The position numbers and the translations under genes were made by a program. A DNA stretch of 7,453 nt, taken from contig JACCSF010000161.1 in the NCBI GenBank assembly GCA_013813135.1, positions 1 to 7,453 of the forward strand, read 5' to 3'. The notes beneath the pieces are model-generated. The model worked only from the letters and a program-made list of their open reading frames with translations, was not told where the DNA came from and made no database searches. Numbering within the stretch: position 1 is the stretch's first letter; every line of letters begins with the position of its first letter. The DNA is from Thermoleophilaceae bacterium. GTDB taxonomy: Bacteria; Actinomycetota; Thermoleophilia; Solirubrobacterales; Thermoleophilaceae. This document shows, in pieces, positions 1-6,092 of this stretch.

Positions 1-1
1 G

Positions 2-622
2 GCGACGCCGGCCCCCGCGACGCCCCCTGCCGGATCCGAGTCGGGCACCACCGGCACCCCCGCGGCCGCCGGCGGAGAGACTGCCCAGAGCGCGCCGGGC
101 GGCGCGGCCGAGGCCGCCAACAACGCCCAGCAGACGGCCAACCAGAGCACTGCCGCGGCCGAGCAGTCCGGCGTGTCTGCCTCCGACACCCAGACCTCCA
201 CGTCCAGCGGCAGCGGCCTGCCGGTCAGCGGTGGCACCGCAACCGGTGCCGACGGCACGTCGGCGGCGGCGCCAGTCGGCCTCGAGACGGTTCCGCTCGA
301 GCTGGAGTTCGTCGGCAACTTCTTCAGCCTGGCCGACTTCTTCCACCGCGTTAAGCGCTTCGTGTCGCTCACGAACGACAACGTGATCGTCAGCGGCCGG
401 CTGCTGACCGTCGAGAACGTGCGGTGGGCCAGCGAGGCCGAGATCTTCCCCCGCCTGCGAGCCGAGATCAAGGCGACGGTCTACCTCTCGCCGAAGGCTC
501 AGGGCGTAACGGCCGGCGCGACCCCGCAGGGGCCGGACACCGGGACGCCCGCCGACGGCACCACGCCGGCGCCGGCCGACAGCACGCCCGCCGCTGCCCC
601 GACCGCTACGGCAACCCCGTGA
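2..622 (+). CDS. pilO: PilO-like type IV pilus inner-membrane assembly protein (5' truncated)
   Basis: The reading frame is open from the left edge to a TGA at 620-622, giving the last 206 residues; the start, membrane anchor and coiled coil expected of a PilO protein lie outside the window. Visible residues 1 to about 95 are a low-complexity Ala/Gly/Thr/Ser/Gln linker. Residues about 97-163 (nt 290-493) form the only compact domain. It begins VPLELEFVGNFFSLADFF, has a short helix ending RVKRFV, then strands with VIVSGRLLTVENV and LRAEIKATVYLSP. This is the alternating helix-strand pattern of the PilO C-terminal (ferredoxin-like) domain. A Pro/Thr/Ala-rich tail follows. In the known family, PilO pairs with PilN on the outer face of the cytoplasmic membrane to align the pilus motor. 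The next gene overlaps by 4 nt. A GTG at 173 is in frame but is not the start, because the frame continues upstream with the same composition. The assignment rests on fold pattern and context, not on a diagnostic motif. Confidence 0.72.
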   Translation, partial: ATPAPATPPAGSESGTTGTPAAAGGETAQSAPGGAAEAANNAQQTANQSTAAAEQSGVSASDTQTSTSSGSGLPVSGGTATGADGTSAAAPVGLETVPLELEFVGNFFSLADFFHRVKRFVSLTNDNVIVSGRLLTVENVRWASEAEIFPRLRAEIKATVYLSPKAQGVTAGATPQGPDTGTPADGTTPAPADSTPAAAPTATATP

Positions 623-1575
623 ACGCCATCAAGACCTTCCTGACCGGTGTGTGGATCGACCTTCGCGCCCGCCGGCTGCTGCCGGTGGCGGCGCTGCTGC
701 TCGCCGGCCTCGTGGCCGCTCCGCTCGTGCTGTCGAAGCAGGTCGAAGAGCCGGCCCCGGCGCCCGCGCCGGCCGAAACGCAGACCAAGGCCGAGCAGCC
801 GCGCGGACCCGAAGCGCTGGCCCAGGTGAAGCTCGAGGACGAGATCGCCAAGGGCTCTGGCTCCTCGCTCAGCGCCTTTGACGAGAGCAACCCGTTTGCC
901 CCGCCGCGGGACGTGATCGAGGCGGCGCGCCGTGCTACGGAGGTCGACTCGGGCGTGGCGGTGCCCGACGGCGGCGGCGGCACGGCCGACACCGGCACCG
1001 GCACCGGCACCGGCACCGGCGGCGGCGACGGTACGACCACCGGCGACGGCACCCCGGACACCGGCGGTGACGGCGAGAGCCCGAAGACGACCGAGTTCAC
1101 CTACGTCCTCGACGTCACGTTCTGGGCGAACGGCCGCAGGCGCAAGATCGAGGGCCTGGAGAAGCTCGACATGCTGCCCAACCAGGCTGCGCCGCTGCTC
1201 ATCTTCATGGGCGTCAGCGACGGAGCCGGGAACGCCGTGTTCCTGGTCGACTCGACGCTGGCAACGGCCGGCGAGGGCAAGTGCAAGCCGAGCCGCGCCG
1301 AGTGCGCGTTCCTGTACCTGGGCGCGGGCTCGGAGCAGGAGTTCACCAACGAGGACGGAGACTCGTACGGGCTGCGGATCGACGAGATCCGCCAGATCAA
1401 GGTCGGCGAGAACTCCGGCAGCACCGCGTCCGCCGAGGAGAGCAGCAAGTCCGCGCGCGCGGCAGTCGGGGCACCCGCCCCGGCGCGCCGCTTCGCCTTC
1501 CCGGTTCTGACCGACCTGGTCGTTCAGTCCGCCGAGGGCAGCGACAACTCAACTGACGCCTCCGAGCGCCGATAG
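619..1575 (+). CDS. NPF-motif single-pass membrane protein in the PilP position of a pilus operon
   Basis: The predicted protein has 318 residues. The GTG at 619 is chosen because it overlaps the pilO stop as GTGA, and because an Arg-rich segment followed by a hydrophobic helix (about 20-38) comes right after it. An ATG at 424 in the same frame would add an Arg-rich non-protein-like stretch over the pilO domain. After the helix come an Ala/Pro/Glu-rich spacer, a short helix with SNPFAPP at 90-96, and a Gly/Thr/Asp-rich linker at 117-154 that includes five TG dipeptides. A beta-rich domain (about 158-262) begins TEFTYVLDVTFWANGRRRKI. It contains LIFMGVSDGAGNAVFLVDS and a Cys222-x6-Cys229 pair that could form a disulfide outside the membrane. 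A Ser/Ala-rich tail ends the protein. PilP also has an N-terminal anchor and an NPF-like element before a beta domain, so a PilP-like role joining PilNO to other envelope parts is plausible. I do not recognise a named family and homology to PilP is not shown. Confidence 0.8.
   Translation: MNAIKTFLTGVWIDLRARRLLPVAALLLAGLVAAPLVLSKQVEEPAPAPAPAETQTKAEQPRGPEALAQVKLEDEIAKGSGSSLSAFDESNPFAPPRDVIEAARRATEVDSGVAVPDGGGGTADTGTGTGTGTGGGDGTTTGDGTPDTGGDGESPKTTEFTYVLDVTFWANGRRRKIEGLEKLDMLPNQAAPLLIFMGVSDGAGNAVFLVDSTLATAGEGKCKPSRAECAFLYLGAGSEQEFTNEDGDSYGLRIDEIRQIKVGENSGSTASAEESSKSARAAVGAPAPARRFAFPVLTDLVVQSAEGSDNSTDASERR
991..1020 (+). repeat. Tandem hexamer ACCGGC x5
   Basis: Five perfect copies of ACCGGC lie end to end, encoding (Thr-Gly)5, residues 125-134, in the linker of the NPF membrane protein. 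The unit is six bases, so gain or loss of a copy keeps the frame and changes linker length by two residues. Related GGC/GAC codons extend the low-complexity region on both sides. Confidence 0.93.
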
Positions 1576-1581
1576 AGGGGG
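1575..1581 (+). promoter_or_regulatory. Ribosome binding site deciding the start of the TIG/calcium-repeat gene
   Basis: The purine run GAGGGGG begins on the last base of the preceding stop codon. It lies 1 nt before the ATG at 1583 but 7 nt before the ATG at 1589, so the second ATG has the normal spacing and is preferred. Confidence 0.6.
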
Positions 1582-1588
1582 TATGGCA

Positions 1589-2938
1589 ATGCGCCGTCTC
1601 ATCATCATCTGCCTGCTCGCGCTGTCGGGCGTGGCGCTGCTCGCCACCGCGCCGGTCGCGTCCGCAGCGAAGTCCAAGTCCAAGGTCAAGCCGCAGATCA
1701 CGCGCGTCACGCCGATGCGCATCAGCGTCGGCAACGTGCTGACCATCCGCGGCCGCAACTTCAAGGCGAAGGCCAAGGCCAACACGGTCATCTTCCGGGC
1801 GGGCAGCGGCCGCACCGCGTTCGCGAAGCCGCGGCGCGCCAGCCGTACCAGGCTCGTGGTGAAGGTGCCCGGCGCCGTGGCGCGCCTGCTGACGGTGAAG
1901 GACAGCCGCCAGCGCCCCACCCGCCTCAAGCTCCGCGTCCTGGCCGGCAGGTTCAGCGACTACACGTCGCGGCGCCTGTCGCCGGTCGTGACCGGCGTCG
2001 GCGCAGCCGACGGCGGCGTGACGCTGGCGGCCTGCGACAGCAGCTCCGACCACGACGGCGACCTTCTGTCCAACTCGCTCGAGCTGGCGATCAAGACCGA
2101 TCCCTGCCTGCGCGACACCGACAAGGACGGCATCGAGGACGGCTACGAGTACCAGTCCGCCCTCGACCTCAACCACTATCCGGTGAACCCGCCGCTTCCC
2201 TACCCGGGCAAGCGACCCTACCCGAACGCCCTCGACCCGGCCGACTCCGGCAGCGACTACGACGGCGACGGGCTGACCCAGCGAGAGGAGTCCGGGGCCT
2301 GGATCGCCTTCTCGTCGGACGGCGTCGGGCGCTCCGGGCGTCCCGGATCACTCTCGGGCCTGACCTACAGCGACGGGCTGCAGAGGTCCACCAGTCCCTT
2401 CGCGACGCCGAGCGACGCGCTGGCCGCGTGGGTGCTCGACCAGAACAGCGACGGCCAGCTCGACGACGACGAGCGCGACGCGGACGGCGACGGCCTGGGC
2501 AACTGGGATGAGCAGCACGGGCGCTTCACCGAGCCCTGGTGGCCCGCGCAGCACGACGGCCTGAACGAGTCGAAGGAGTCGAAGTACCCGGGCATCGACT
2601 TCCTCGACGTGGGCGATCTCACCGACGGGCTCGCGCTCGTGGTCGCCGACATGGACGGCGACGGGATACTGGACGGCTACGACGACCACGACCGTGACGG
2701 GCTGAGCAACCAGTTCGAGATCAACCGGCCGGACGACTGGATCACCGACATCGACGCGACGGCTCCGACGAACTACTGGGCGTACGTGAACCCGTTCAAC
2801 CCGTGCAAGCCGTATCGGTCCTCGCGCTGCCACGCGCACCCGCCGTTCGGGTACTACGCATCCGATGAGGCGCCGCCGATCGGCCCCGACCCGCCTGCCG
2901 GGTACCCGGCGGGCGCGCCGACCACCCCCGACGGCTGA
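1589..2938 (+). CDS. Secreted IPT/TIG-domain protein with Asp-rich calcium-binding (thrombospondin type 3-like) repeats
   Basis: The predicted protein has 449 residues; starting at the ATG at 1583 would add two. Residues 1-27 are a typical Sec signal peptide: two Arg, a hydrophobic core, and cleavage near VASAA. A Lys-rich stretch follows. Residues about 34-120 look like an IPT/TIG immunoglobulin-like domain, with ITRVTP, VGNVLTIRGRNF and later LVVKVP in the usual places. The rest carries at least five clusters of DxDxDG type: near 150-158 (SDHDGD), 176-185 (DTDKDGIEDG), 219-229 (DSGSDYDGDGL), 284-308 (DQNSDGQLDDDERDADGDGL) and 354-377 (DMDGDGILDG then DHDRDGLSNQFE). These match thrombospondin type 3 / EF-hand-like loops that bind Ca2+ in known families. 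The mature chain has four Cys (149, 173, 406, 414). There is no visible C-terminal anchor or sorting signal. Its position after pilus genes suggests a surface or pilus-associated, calcium-stabilised protein, but that role is inference. Confidence 0.85.
   Translation: MRRLIIICLLALSGVALLATAPVASAAKSKSKVKPQITRVTPMRISVGNVLTIRGRNFKAKAKANTVIFRAGSGRTAFAKPRRASRTRLVVKVPGAVARLLTVKDSRQRPTRLKLRVLAGRFSDYTSRRLSPVVTGVGAADGGVTLAACDSSSDHDGDLLSNSLELAIKTDPCLRDTDKDGIEDGYEYQSALDLNHYPVNPPLPYPGKRPYPNALDPADSGSDYDGDGLTQREESGAWIAFSSDGVGRSGRPGSLSGLTYSDGLQRSTSPFATPSDALAAWVLDQNSDGQLDDDERDADGDGLGNWDEQHGRFTEPWWPAQHDGLNESKESKYPGIDFLDVGDLTDGLALVVADMDGDGILDGYDDHDRDGLSNQFEINRPDDWITDIDATAPTNYWAYVNPFNPCKPYRSSRCHAHPPFGYYASDEAPPIGPDPPAGYPAGAPTTPDG
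2892..2915. other. GC-rich inverted repeat at the 3' end of the TIG/calcium-repeat gene
   Basis: The core GCCGGGTACCCGGC (2897-2910) is a perfect 14-bp palindrome. The symmetry extends to 24 bp with one non-Watson-Crick pair (T2896/G2911, which can pair as U-G in RNA). As RNA it would form a 10-pair stem with a GUAC loop, ending about 20 nt before the gene's stop codon. No U-tract follows, so it is not a standard intrinsic terminator. It might slow transcription or protect the mRNA end, or it may be chance in Pro/Gly/Ala codons. Confidence 0.5.
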
Positions 2939-2947
2939 GCCTGGCCT

Positions 2948-2972
2948 CCACACCCTCATAAGTAGGGTGTGG
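2948..2972. promoter_or_regulatory. Perfect 9-bp inverted repeat overlapping the aroC ribosome binding site
   Basis: The left arm CCACACCCT (2948-2956) and right arm AGGGTGTGG (2964-2972) are exact reverse complements separated by 7 nt (CATAAGT). A T2947-G2973 wobble could add one more RNA pair. The right arm holds AGGG (2964-2967), the best Shine-Dalgarno candidate for aroC, and ends 5 nt before the aroC ATG. Folded RNA would hide the binding site. In DNA the 25-bp dyad also has the size of an operator for a dimeric repressor. It is not followed by a U-tract, so a simple terminator is less likely. It occupies most of the 39-nt gap between the TIG gene and aroC. Confidence 0.65.
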
Positions 2973-2977
2973 GCGCC

Positions 2978-4144
2978 ATGCCTTTTCGCTTCGTAACCGC
3001 AGGCGAGTCCCACGGGCCGGGCCTCACGGCGATCGTCGAGGGGCTCCCCGCCGGGCTCGAGCTGAGCCCGAAGGACATCGACCGAGACCTGGCTCGCCGG
3101 CAGCTCGGACACGGCCGCGGCGGGCGCATGAAGATCGAGAAGGACCGCGCCGAGGTGGTGGCCGGCATCCGCCACGGGCGCACGCTCGGGAGCCCGGTCG
3201 CCGTGCGCGTCGAGAACCGCGACTACCGCAACTGGGAAGAACGGATGAACCCGTGGCCGGTTGACGCCGAGATCGACGAGGTTCACCTGCCACGCCCGGG
3301 CCACGCCGACTTGGCGGGCGTGCTCAAGTACGGCCACACCGACGTGCGCAACGTCCTCGAGCGCGCTTCCGCGCGCGAGACCGCGGCGCGCGTCGCGGCC
3401 GGGGCGCTCGCCAAGGCGCTCCTGCGCGCGCTCGGAGTCAGCGTGTTCTCTCACGTGACGCGCATCGGGGCGGTCACCGCGCCAGAGCGCGACGACCTGC
3501 GCCCGGACGACTTCGAGGGCGTTGACCAGTCGCCCGTCCGGTGCCTGGACGCCGCCGCGAGCGACGCGATGGTGGCCGAGATCGACACCACCCGAAAGGC
3601 GAATGAGTCGCTGGGCGGGGTGTTCGAGGTGCGCGCCTTCGGGCTCGTGCCCGGGATCGGATCGCACATCTCCTGGGAGGAGCGGCTCGACGGCCGGCTA
3701 GCGGGCGCGATCCTGTCGATCCAGGCGATGAAGGGCGTGGGCATCGGCGACGGCTTCGACCTCGCCGGCCGCGTGGGATCGCAGGCGCACGACGAGATCT
3801 TCTGGTCCGAGGAGCAGGGCTTTTTCCGCGAGACCAACCGCGCCGGGGGCATCGAAGGCGGGATGACCACGGGCGACCCCGTAGTGGTGCGCGCGGCGAT
3901 GAAGCCGCTGCCGACGCTGACCAAGCCGCTGCGGAGCGTCGACCTCGCCACCAAGCAGCCGGCCGCGGCGTTGCGCGAGCGCACCGACTCCTGCACCGTG
4001 CCGGCCGCCGGCGTCGTCGGCGAGGCCATGGTCGCGCTGGTGCTGGCCGCGGCGTACCGCGAGAAGCTGGGCGGCGACCACATCGACGACACCAGGGCCG
4101 CCCTGCGCGCCTACGAGGAGCGCATCGGGTGGAGCCGCAGGTAG
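2978..4144 (+). CDS. aroC: Chorismate synthase
   Basis: The predicted protein has 388 residues, the usual length for the family in actinobacteria. It converts 5-enolpyruvylshikimate 3-phosphate to chorismate, the last common step to aromatic amino acids and folate, using reduced FMN. Seen in the sequence: the N-terminal signature FVTAGESHGPG (6-15); RRQLGHGRGGRMKIEKD (40-56); RPGHADLAGVLKYG (106-119), with a His in the usual active-site position; RNVLERASARETAARVA (124-140); GSHISW (228-233); AGGIEGGMTTGDPVVVRAAM (289-308); and the C-terminal signature RTDSCTVPAA (335-344). The ATG at 2978 is preferred over an in-frame GTG at 2969, because family members start a few residues before the TAGESHGP motif. 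The GTG also lies inside the hairpin arm, 1 nt after the purine run. The gene starts 39 nt after the preceding gene, and its last 16 nt overlap aroKB. Confidence 0.97.
   Translation: MPFRFVTAGESHGPGLTAIVEGLPAGLELSPKDIDRDLARRQLGHGRGGRMKIEKDRAEVVAGIRHGRTLGSPVAVRVENRDYRNWEERMNPWPVDAEIDEVHLPRPGHADLAGVLKYGHTDVRNVLERASARETAARVAAGALAKALLRALGVSVFSHVTRIGAVTAPERDDLRPDDFEGVDQSPVRCLDAAASDAMVAEIDTTRKANESLGGVFEVRAFGLVPGIGSHISWEERLDGRLAGAILSIQAMKGVGIGDGFDLAGRVGSQAHDEIFWSEEQGFFRETNRAGGIEGGMTTGDPVVVRAAMKPLPTLTKPLRSVDLATKQPAAALRERTDSCTVPAAGVVGEAMVALVLAAAYREKLGGDHIDDTRAALRAYEERIGWSRR
4115..4120 (+). promoter_or_regulatory. Ribosome binding site of aroKB inside aroC
   Basis: GAGGAG lies within the aroC coding sequence, 8 nt before the GTG at 4129. 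It is the clearest Shine-Dalgarno of the right-hand block and fixes the GTG as the start of the fusion gene. Confidence 0.7.
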
Positions 4145-5661
4145 CGCCAAGCGGCACGATCGTCCTGGTCGGGTTCATGGGCGCGGGCAAGTCGACCGGC
4201 GCCCGCTCGCTCGCCGCCGAGCTCAACGCGCAGGCGCTCGACTCCGACCGCGAGTTCGAGCAGCTGATCGGCGAGCCGATCGAAGCCTTCTTCGACCGCG
4301 AAGGCGAGGCCGCCTTCCGGGCGCGCGAGGAGGAGGTGGTCTGCGAGCTGCTGGCCCGCGACGACGCCCAGGTGATCGCGTTGGGCGGCGGGGCGGTCCA
4401 GTCGGAGCGCGTGCGCGAGGCTCTCGCGCGGCACACGGTCGTCCATCTTGAGATCGACCCGCAGGACGCCTGGCGCCGCGCGTCCGGGAGAGGGCGGCCG
4501 CTGGCGCGTGACCCGGGCCGCTTCGGGTCGCTCTGGCGCGACCGCCGTGCGCTCTACGAGTCGGTGGCCGACGCGGTGGTCCCGCCCTCGGACCGGGACG
4601 CGCTGCGCCGCGCCCTTCCGTCTGTGCGCTCGCTGCGCGACGCCCCGCCCGGCACGCGCCTGGTCTGGGCGGGGGCCGAGTCCGGCGACTATCCGGTGTT
4701 CCTCGGCCGCGGGCTGATCGAGGCCGGCTTCTTCCCAGGGCTGGGGGGACGGCGCTTCGTGGTGACCGATGAGAACGTAGCCCGGCTCCAGCGCGTGGAG
4801 GGCGACGCGCGGATCGTGGCGATGCCCGGCGAGGAGCACAAGACCATCCACGGCGCCGAGCACGTGCTGCGCTCGCTCGCGCAGGGCGGCGCCGAGCGCG
4901 GCGACCTCGTGGTGGCGGTCGGCGGCGGCGTGGTCGGCGACCTGGCCGGGTTCTGCGCGGCGGTCTACCAGCGCGGCATGCGCCACGTCCAGATCCCGAC
5001 GACGCTCGTGGCTCAGGTCGATTCCGCCTACGGCGGCAAGACGGGCGTCGACCTGCCCGAGGGCAAGAACTACGTGGGCGCCTACCACCAGCCCTCCGCG
5101 GTGCTCTGCGACCCCGCCGCGCTCGACACGCTGCCGGCGGAGGAGGCGGCGGCCGGCTACGTGGAGGTCGTGAAGACCGCGCTGATCGCGGGTGGCGCCC
5201 TGTGGGCGCGCGTGCGCCAGGGCGAGCAGGTGGGCGGGCCGGAGATCATGGGCTGCGTGCGCACGAAGCTGACCGTGGTGGCGGAGGACGAGCGCGACGG
5301 AGGACGGCGCCAGGTGCTCAACCTGGGCCACACTGTCGGGCACGCCATCGAGGCGGCAACCGGCTATGAGCGCTACCGCCACGGCGAGGCGGTCGGCATC
5401 GGCCTGCTGGCGGCGCTGCGCTTGTCCGAGCGCGACAACCTGCGCGCCGAGGTGGGGGAGCTGCTCGCCTCCCGCGGGCTGCCGCTGACGTTCACGGGGG
5501 CATCGGTGGACGTCGTGCTCGCGCTGGTGCAGCGCGACAAGAAGCGCGAGGGCGGACGCGTGCCCTTCGTGCTGGTCGAGGCGCCCGGCCAGGTGACGCC
5601 CGGCCACGAGATCGACCCCGCCGCGCTGCGCGCGGCCGTGGAGGACGTGCGCGAGGGGTGA
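4129..5661 (+). CDS. aroKB: Bifunctional shikimate kinase / 3-dehydroquinate synthase fusion
   Basis: The predicted protein has 510 residues in one uninterrupted frame. Residues about 9-170 are shikimate kinase (shikimate + ATP to shikimate 3-phosphate). They show Walker A GFMGAGKST (15-23), the DSD pair (38-40), FRAREEE (63-69), ALGGGAV (84-90), a lid-like GRPLARDP and RRALYESVAD. Residues about 175-505 are 3-dehydroquinate synthase (DAHP to 3-dehydroquinate, needing NAD+ and a divalent metal). They show MPGEEHK (232-238), VGGGVVGDLAGF (264-275), IPTTLVAQVDSAYGGKTGVD (289-308), GKNYVGAYHQP (312-322) and YVEVVK (344-349). Also present are NLGHTVGHAIEA (398-409) and RHGEAVGIG (417-425); Glu346, His401 and His418 fit the metal ligands of known enzymes. 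Both halves look intact. The two activities are pathway steps 5 and 2, not consecutive. Such a fusion is known, for example in Thermotoga maritima. The GTG start overlaps aroC by 16 nt, and the stop overlaps the aroQ start. Confidence 0.96.
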   Translation: MEPQVAPSGTIVLVGFMGAGKSTGARSLAAELNAQALDSDREFEQLIGEPIEAFFDREGEAAFRAREEEVVCELLARDDAQVIALGGGAVQSERVREALARHTVVHLEIDPQDAWRRASGRGRPLARDPGRFGSLWRDRRALYESVADAVVPPSDRDALRRALPSVRSLRDAPPGTRLVWAGAESGDYPVFLGRGLIEAGFFPGLGGRRFVVTDENVARLQRVEGDARIVAMPGEEHKTIHGAEHVLRSLAQGGAERGDLVVAVGGGVVGDLAGFCAAVYQRGMRHVQIPTTLVAQVDSAYGGKTGVDLPEGKNYVGAYHQPSAVLCDPAALDTLPAEEAAAGYVEVVKTALIAGGALWARVRQGEQVGGPEIMGCVRTKLTVVAEDERDGGRRQVLNLGHTVGHAIEAATGYERYRHGEAVGIGLLAALRLSERDNLRAEVGELLASRGLPLTFTGASVDVVLALVQRDKKREGGRVPFVLVEAPGQVTPGHEIDPAALRAAVEDVREG

Positions 5662-6092
5662 AGCACCGCATCGACGTGCTGCACGGAATCAACTTCGACG
5701 TGCTGGGCCGCCGGCCGGCCGCGCACTACGGCGGGCTCACGCTGGAGGCGCTGGAGGTGCGGATCAAGCGCTACGCGGACGAGCTGGGCCTGGGCGTGGC
5801 CTTCTCCCAGACCAACCACGAGGGCGAGTACTGCGAGGCGCTGCACAACGCGACCGGCGACGGGCTGATCCTCAACCCCGGCGCCTGGACGCACTACTCG
5901 TGGGCGATCCACGACGCCCTCGAGCTGACCGGCCTGCCGGCGGTCGAGGTGCACCTCTCCGCCGTCGACGAGCGCGAGGAGTGGCGGCGCGTGTCGGTGA
6001 TCCGCGACATCTGCGTCGGCACGGTGCAGGGCAAGGGCCCCGACGGCTACCGCGACGCGCTGGCGCTGCTGCAGGAGCGTCTGGAGCGGTGA
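5658..6092 (+). CDS. aroQ: Type II 3-dehydroquinate dehydratase
   Basis: The predicted protein has 144 residues, normal for the small type II enzyme, which dehydrates 3-dehydroquinate to 3-dehydroshikimate and in the known family forms dodecamers. Expected active-site residues are present: Asn12, Arg18/Arg19 and the catalytic Tyr24 in HYGG; QTNHEGE (51-57) for the common QSNHEGE; LNPGAWTHYSWAI (72-84) with Asn73 and His79; EVHLS (97-101); and an Arg in DEREEWRR. The C-terminal GxGPDGYRDAL also fits. Odd point: the N-terminal motif, usually LNGPNLN, reads LHGINFD here, though the catalytic Asn is kept. The GTG start overlaps the aroKB stop as GTGA (5658-5661). The nearest purine runs are GAGGA at 5641-5645 and one touching the start itself, so translation probably depends on ribosomes finishing aroKB. 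Confidence 0.95.
   Translation: MKHRIDVLHGINFDVLGRRPAAHYGGLTLEALEVRIKRYADELGLGVAFSQTNHEGEYCEALHNATGDGLILNPGAWTHYSWAIHDALELTGLPAVEVHLSAVDEREEWRRVSVIRDICVGTVQGKGPDGYRDALALLQERLER

Noticed and set aside
173..175. GTG at 173 as the start of the first gene
   Set aside because: The same frame is open to the left edge with matching linker composition, and PilO needs an upstream membrane anchor and coiled coil.
424..618. Upstream ATG extension of the NPF membrane protein
   Set aside because: The extension is Arg/Gly-rich, overlaps the conserved PilO domain in another frame, and puts the membrane anchor in the middle. The GTG at 619 with GTGA overlap fits better.
1451..1462. Alternating CG palindrome (CCGCGCGCGCGG)
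   Set aside because: It lies inside Ser-Ala-Arg codons in GC-rich DNA, with no extension of symmetry beyond 12 bp, so chance composition is enough.
1589..1615. Lipoprotein signal around the Cys at residue 8 of the TIG protein
   Set aside because: The Cys is too close to the N-terminus and preceded by III rather than a lipobox, and a normal signal-peptidase I site is present further on.
2957..2963. CATAAGT in the hairpin loop as a -10 promoter box
   Set aside because: It is only a partial match and no convincing -35 box lies 16-18 nt upstream. A promoter there is possible but not supported.
2348..3667. Long antisense open frame (439 codons) across the TIG gene end and aroC
   Set aside because: It mirrors the GC-rich third positions of the real + strand genes, has no recognisable domain, is rich in Arg/Val/His, and would span both inverted repeats and a clear gene boundary.
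4111..5607. Antisense open frame of 498 codons opposite aroKB
   Set aside because: It lies almost wholly opposite a confidently identified enzyme, is His/Arg/Ala-rich without motifs, and is a usual by-product of high GC.
5900..6088. N-terminal extension of pepP within aroQ
   Set aside because: It is Arg/Gly-rich out-of-frame read-through of aroQ. The M24 family N-terminus begins at the GTG at 6089.
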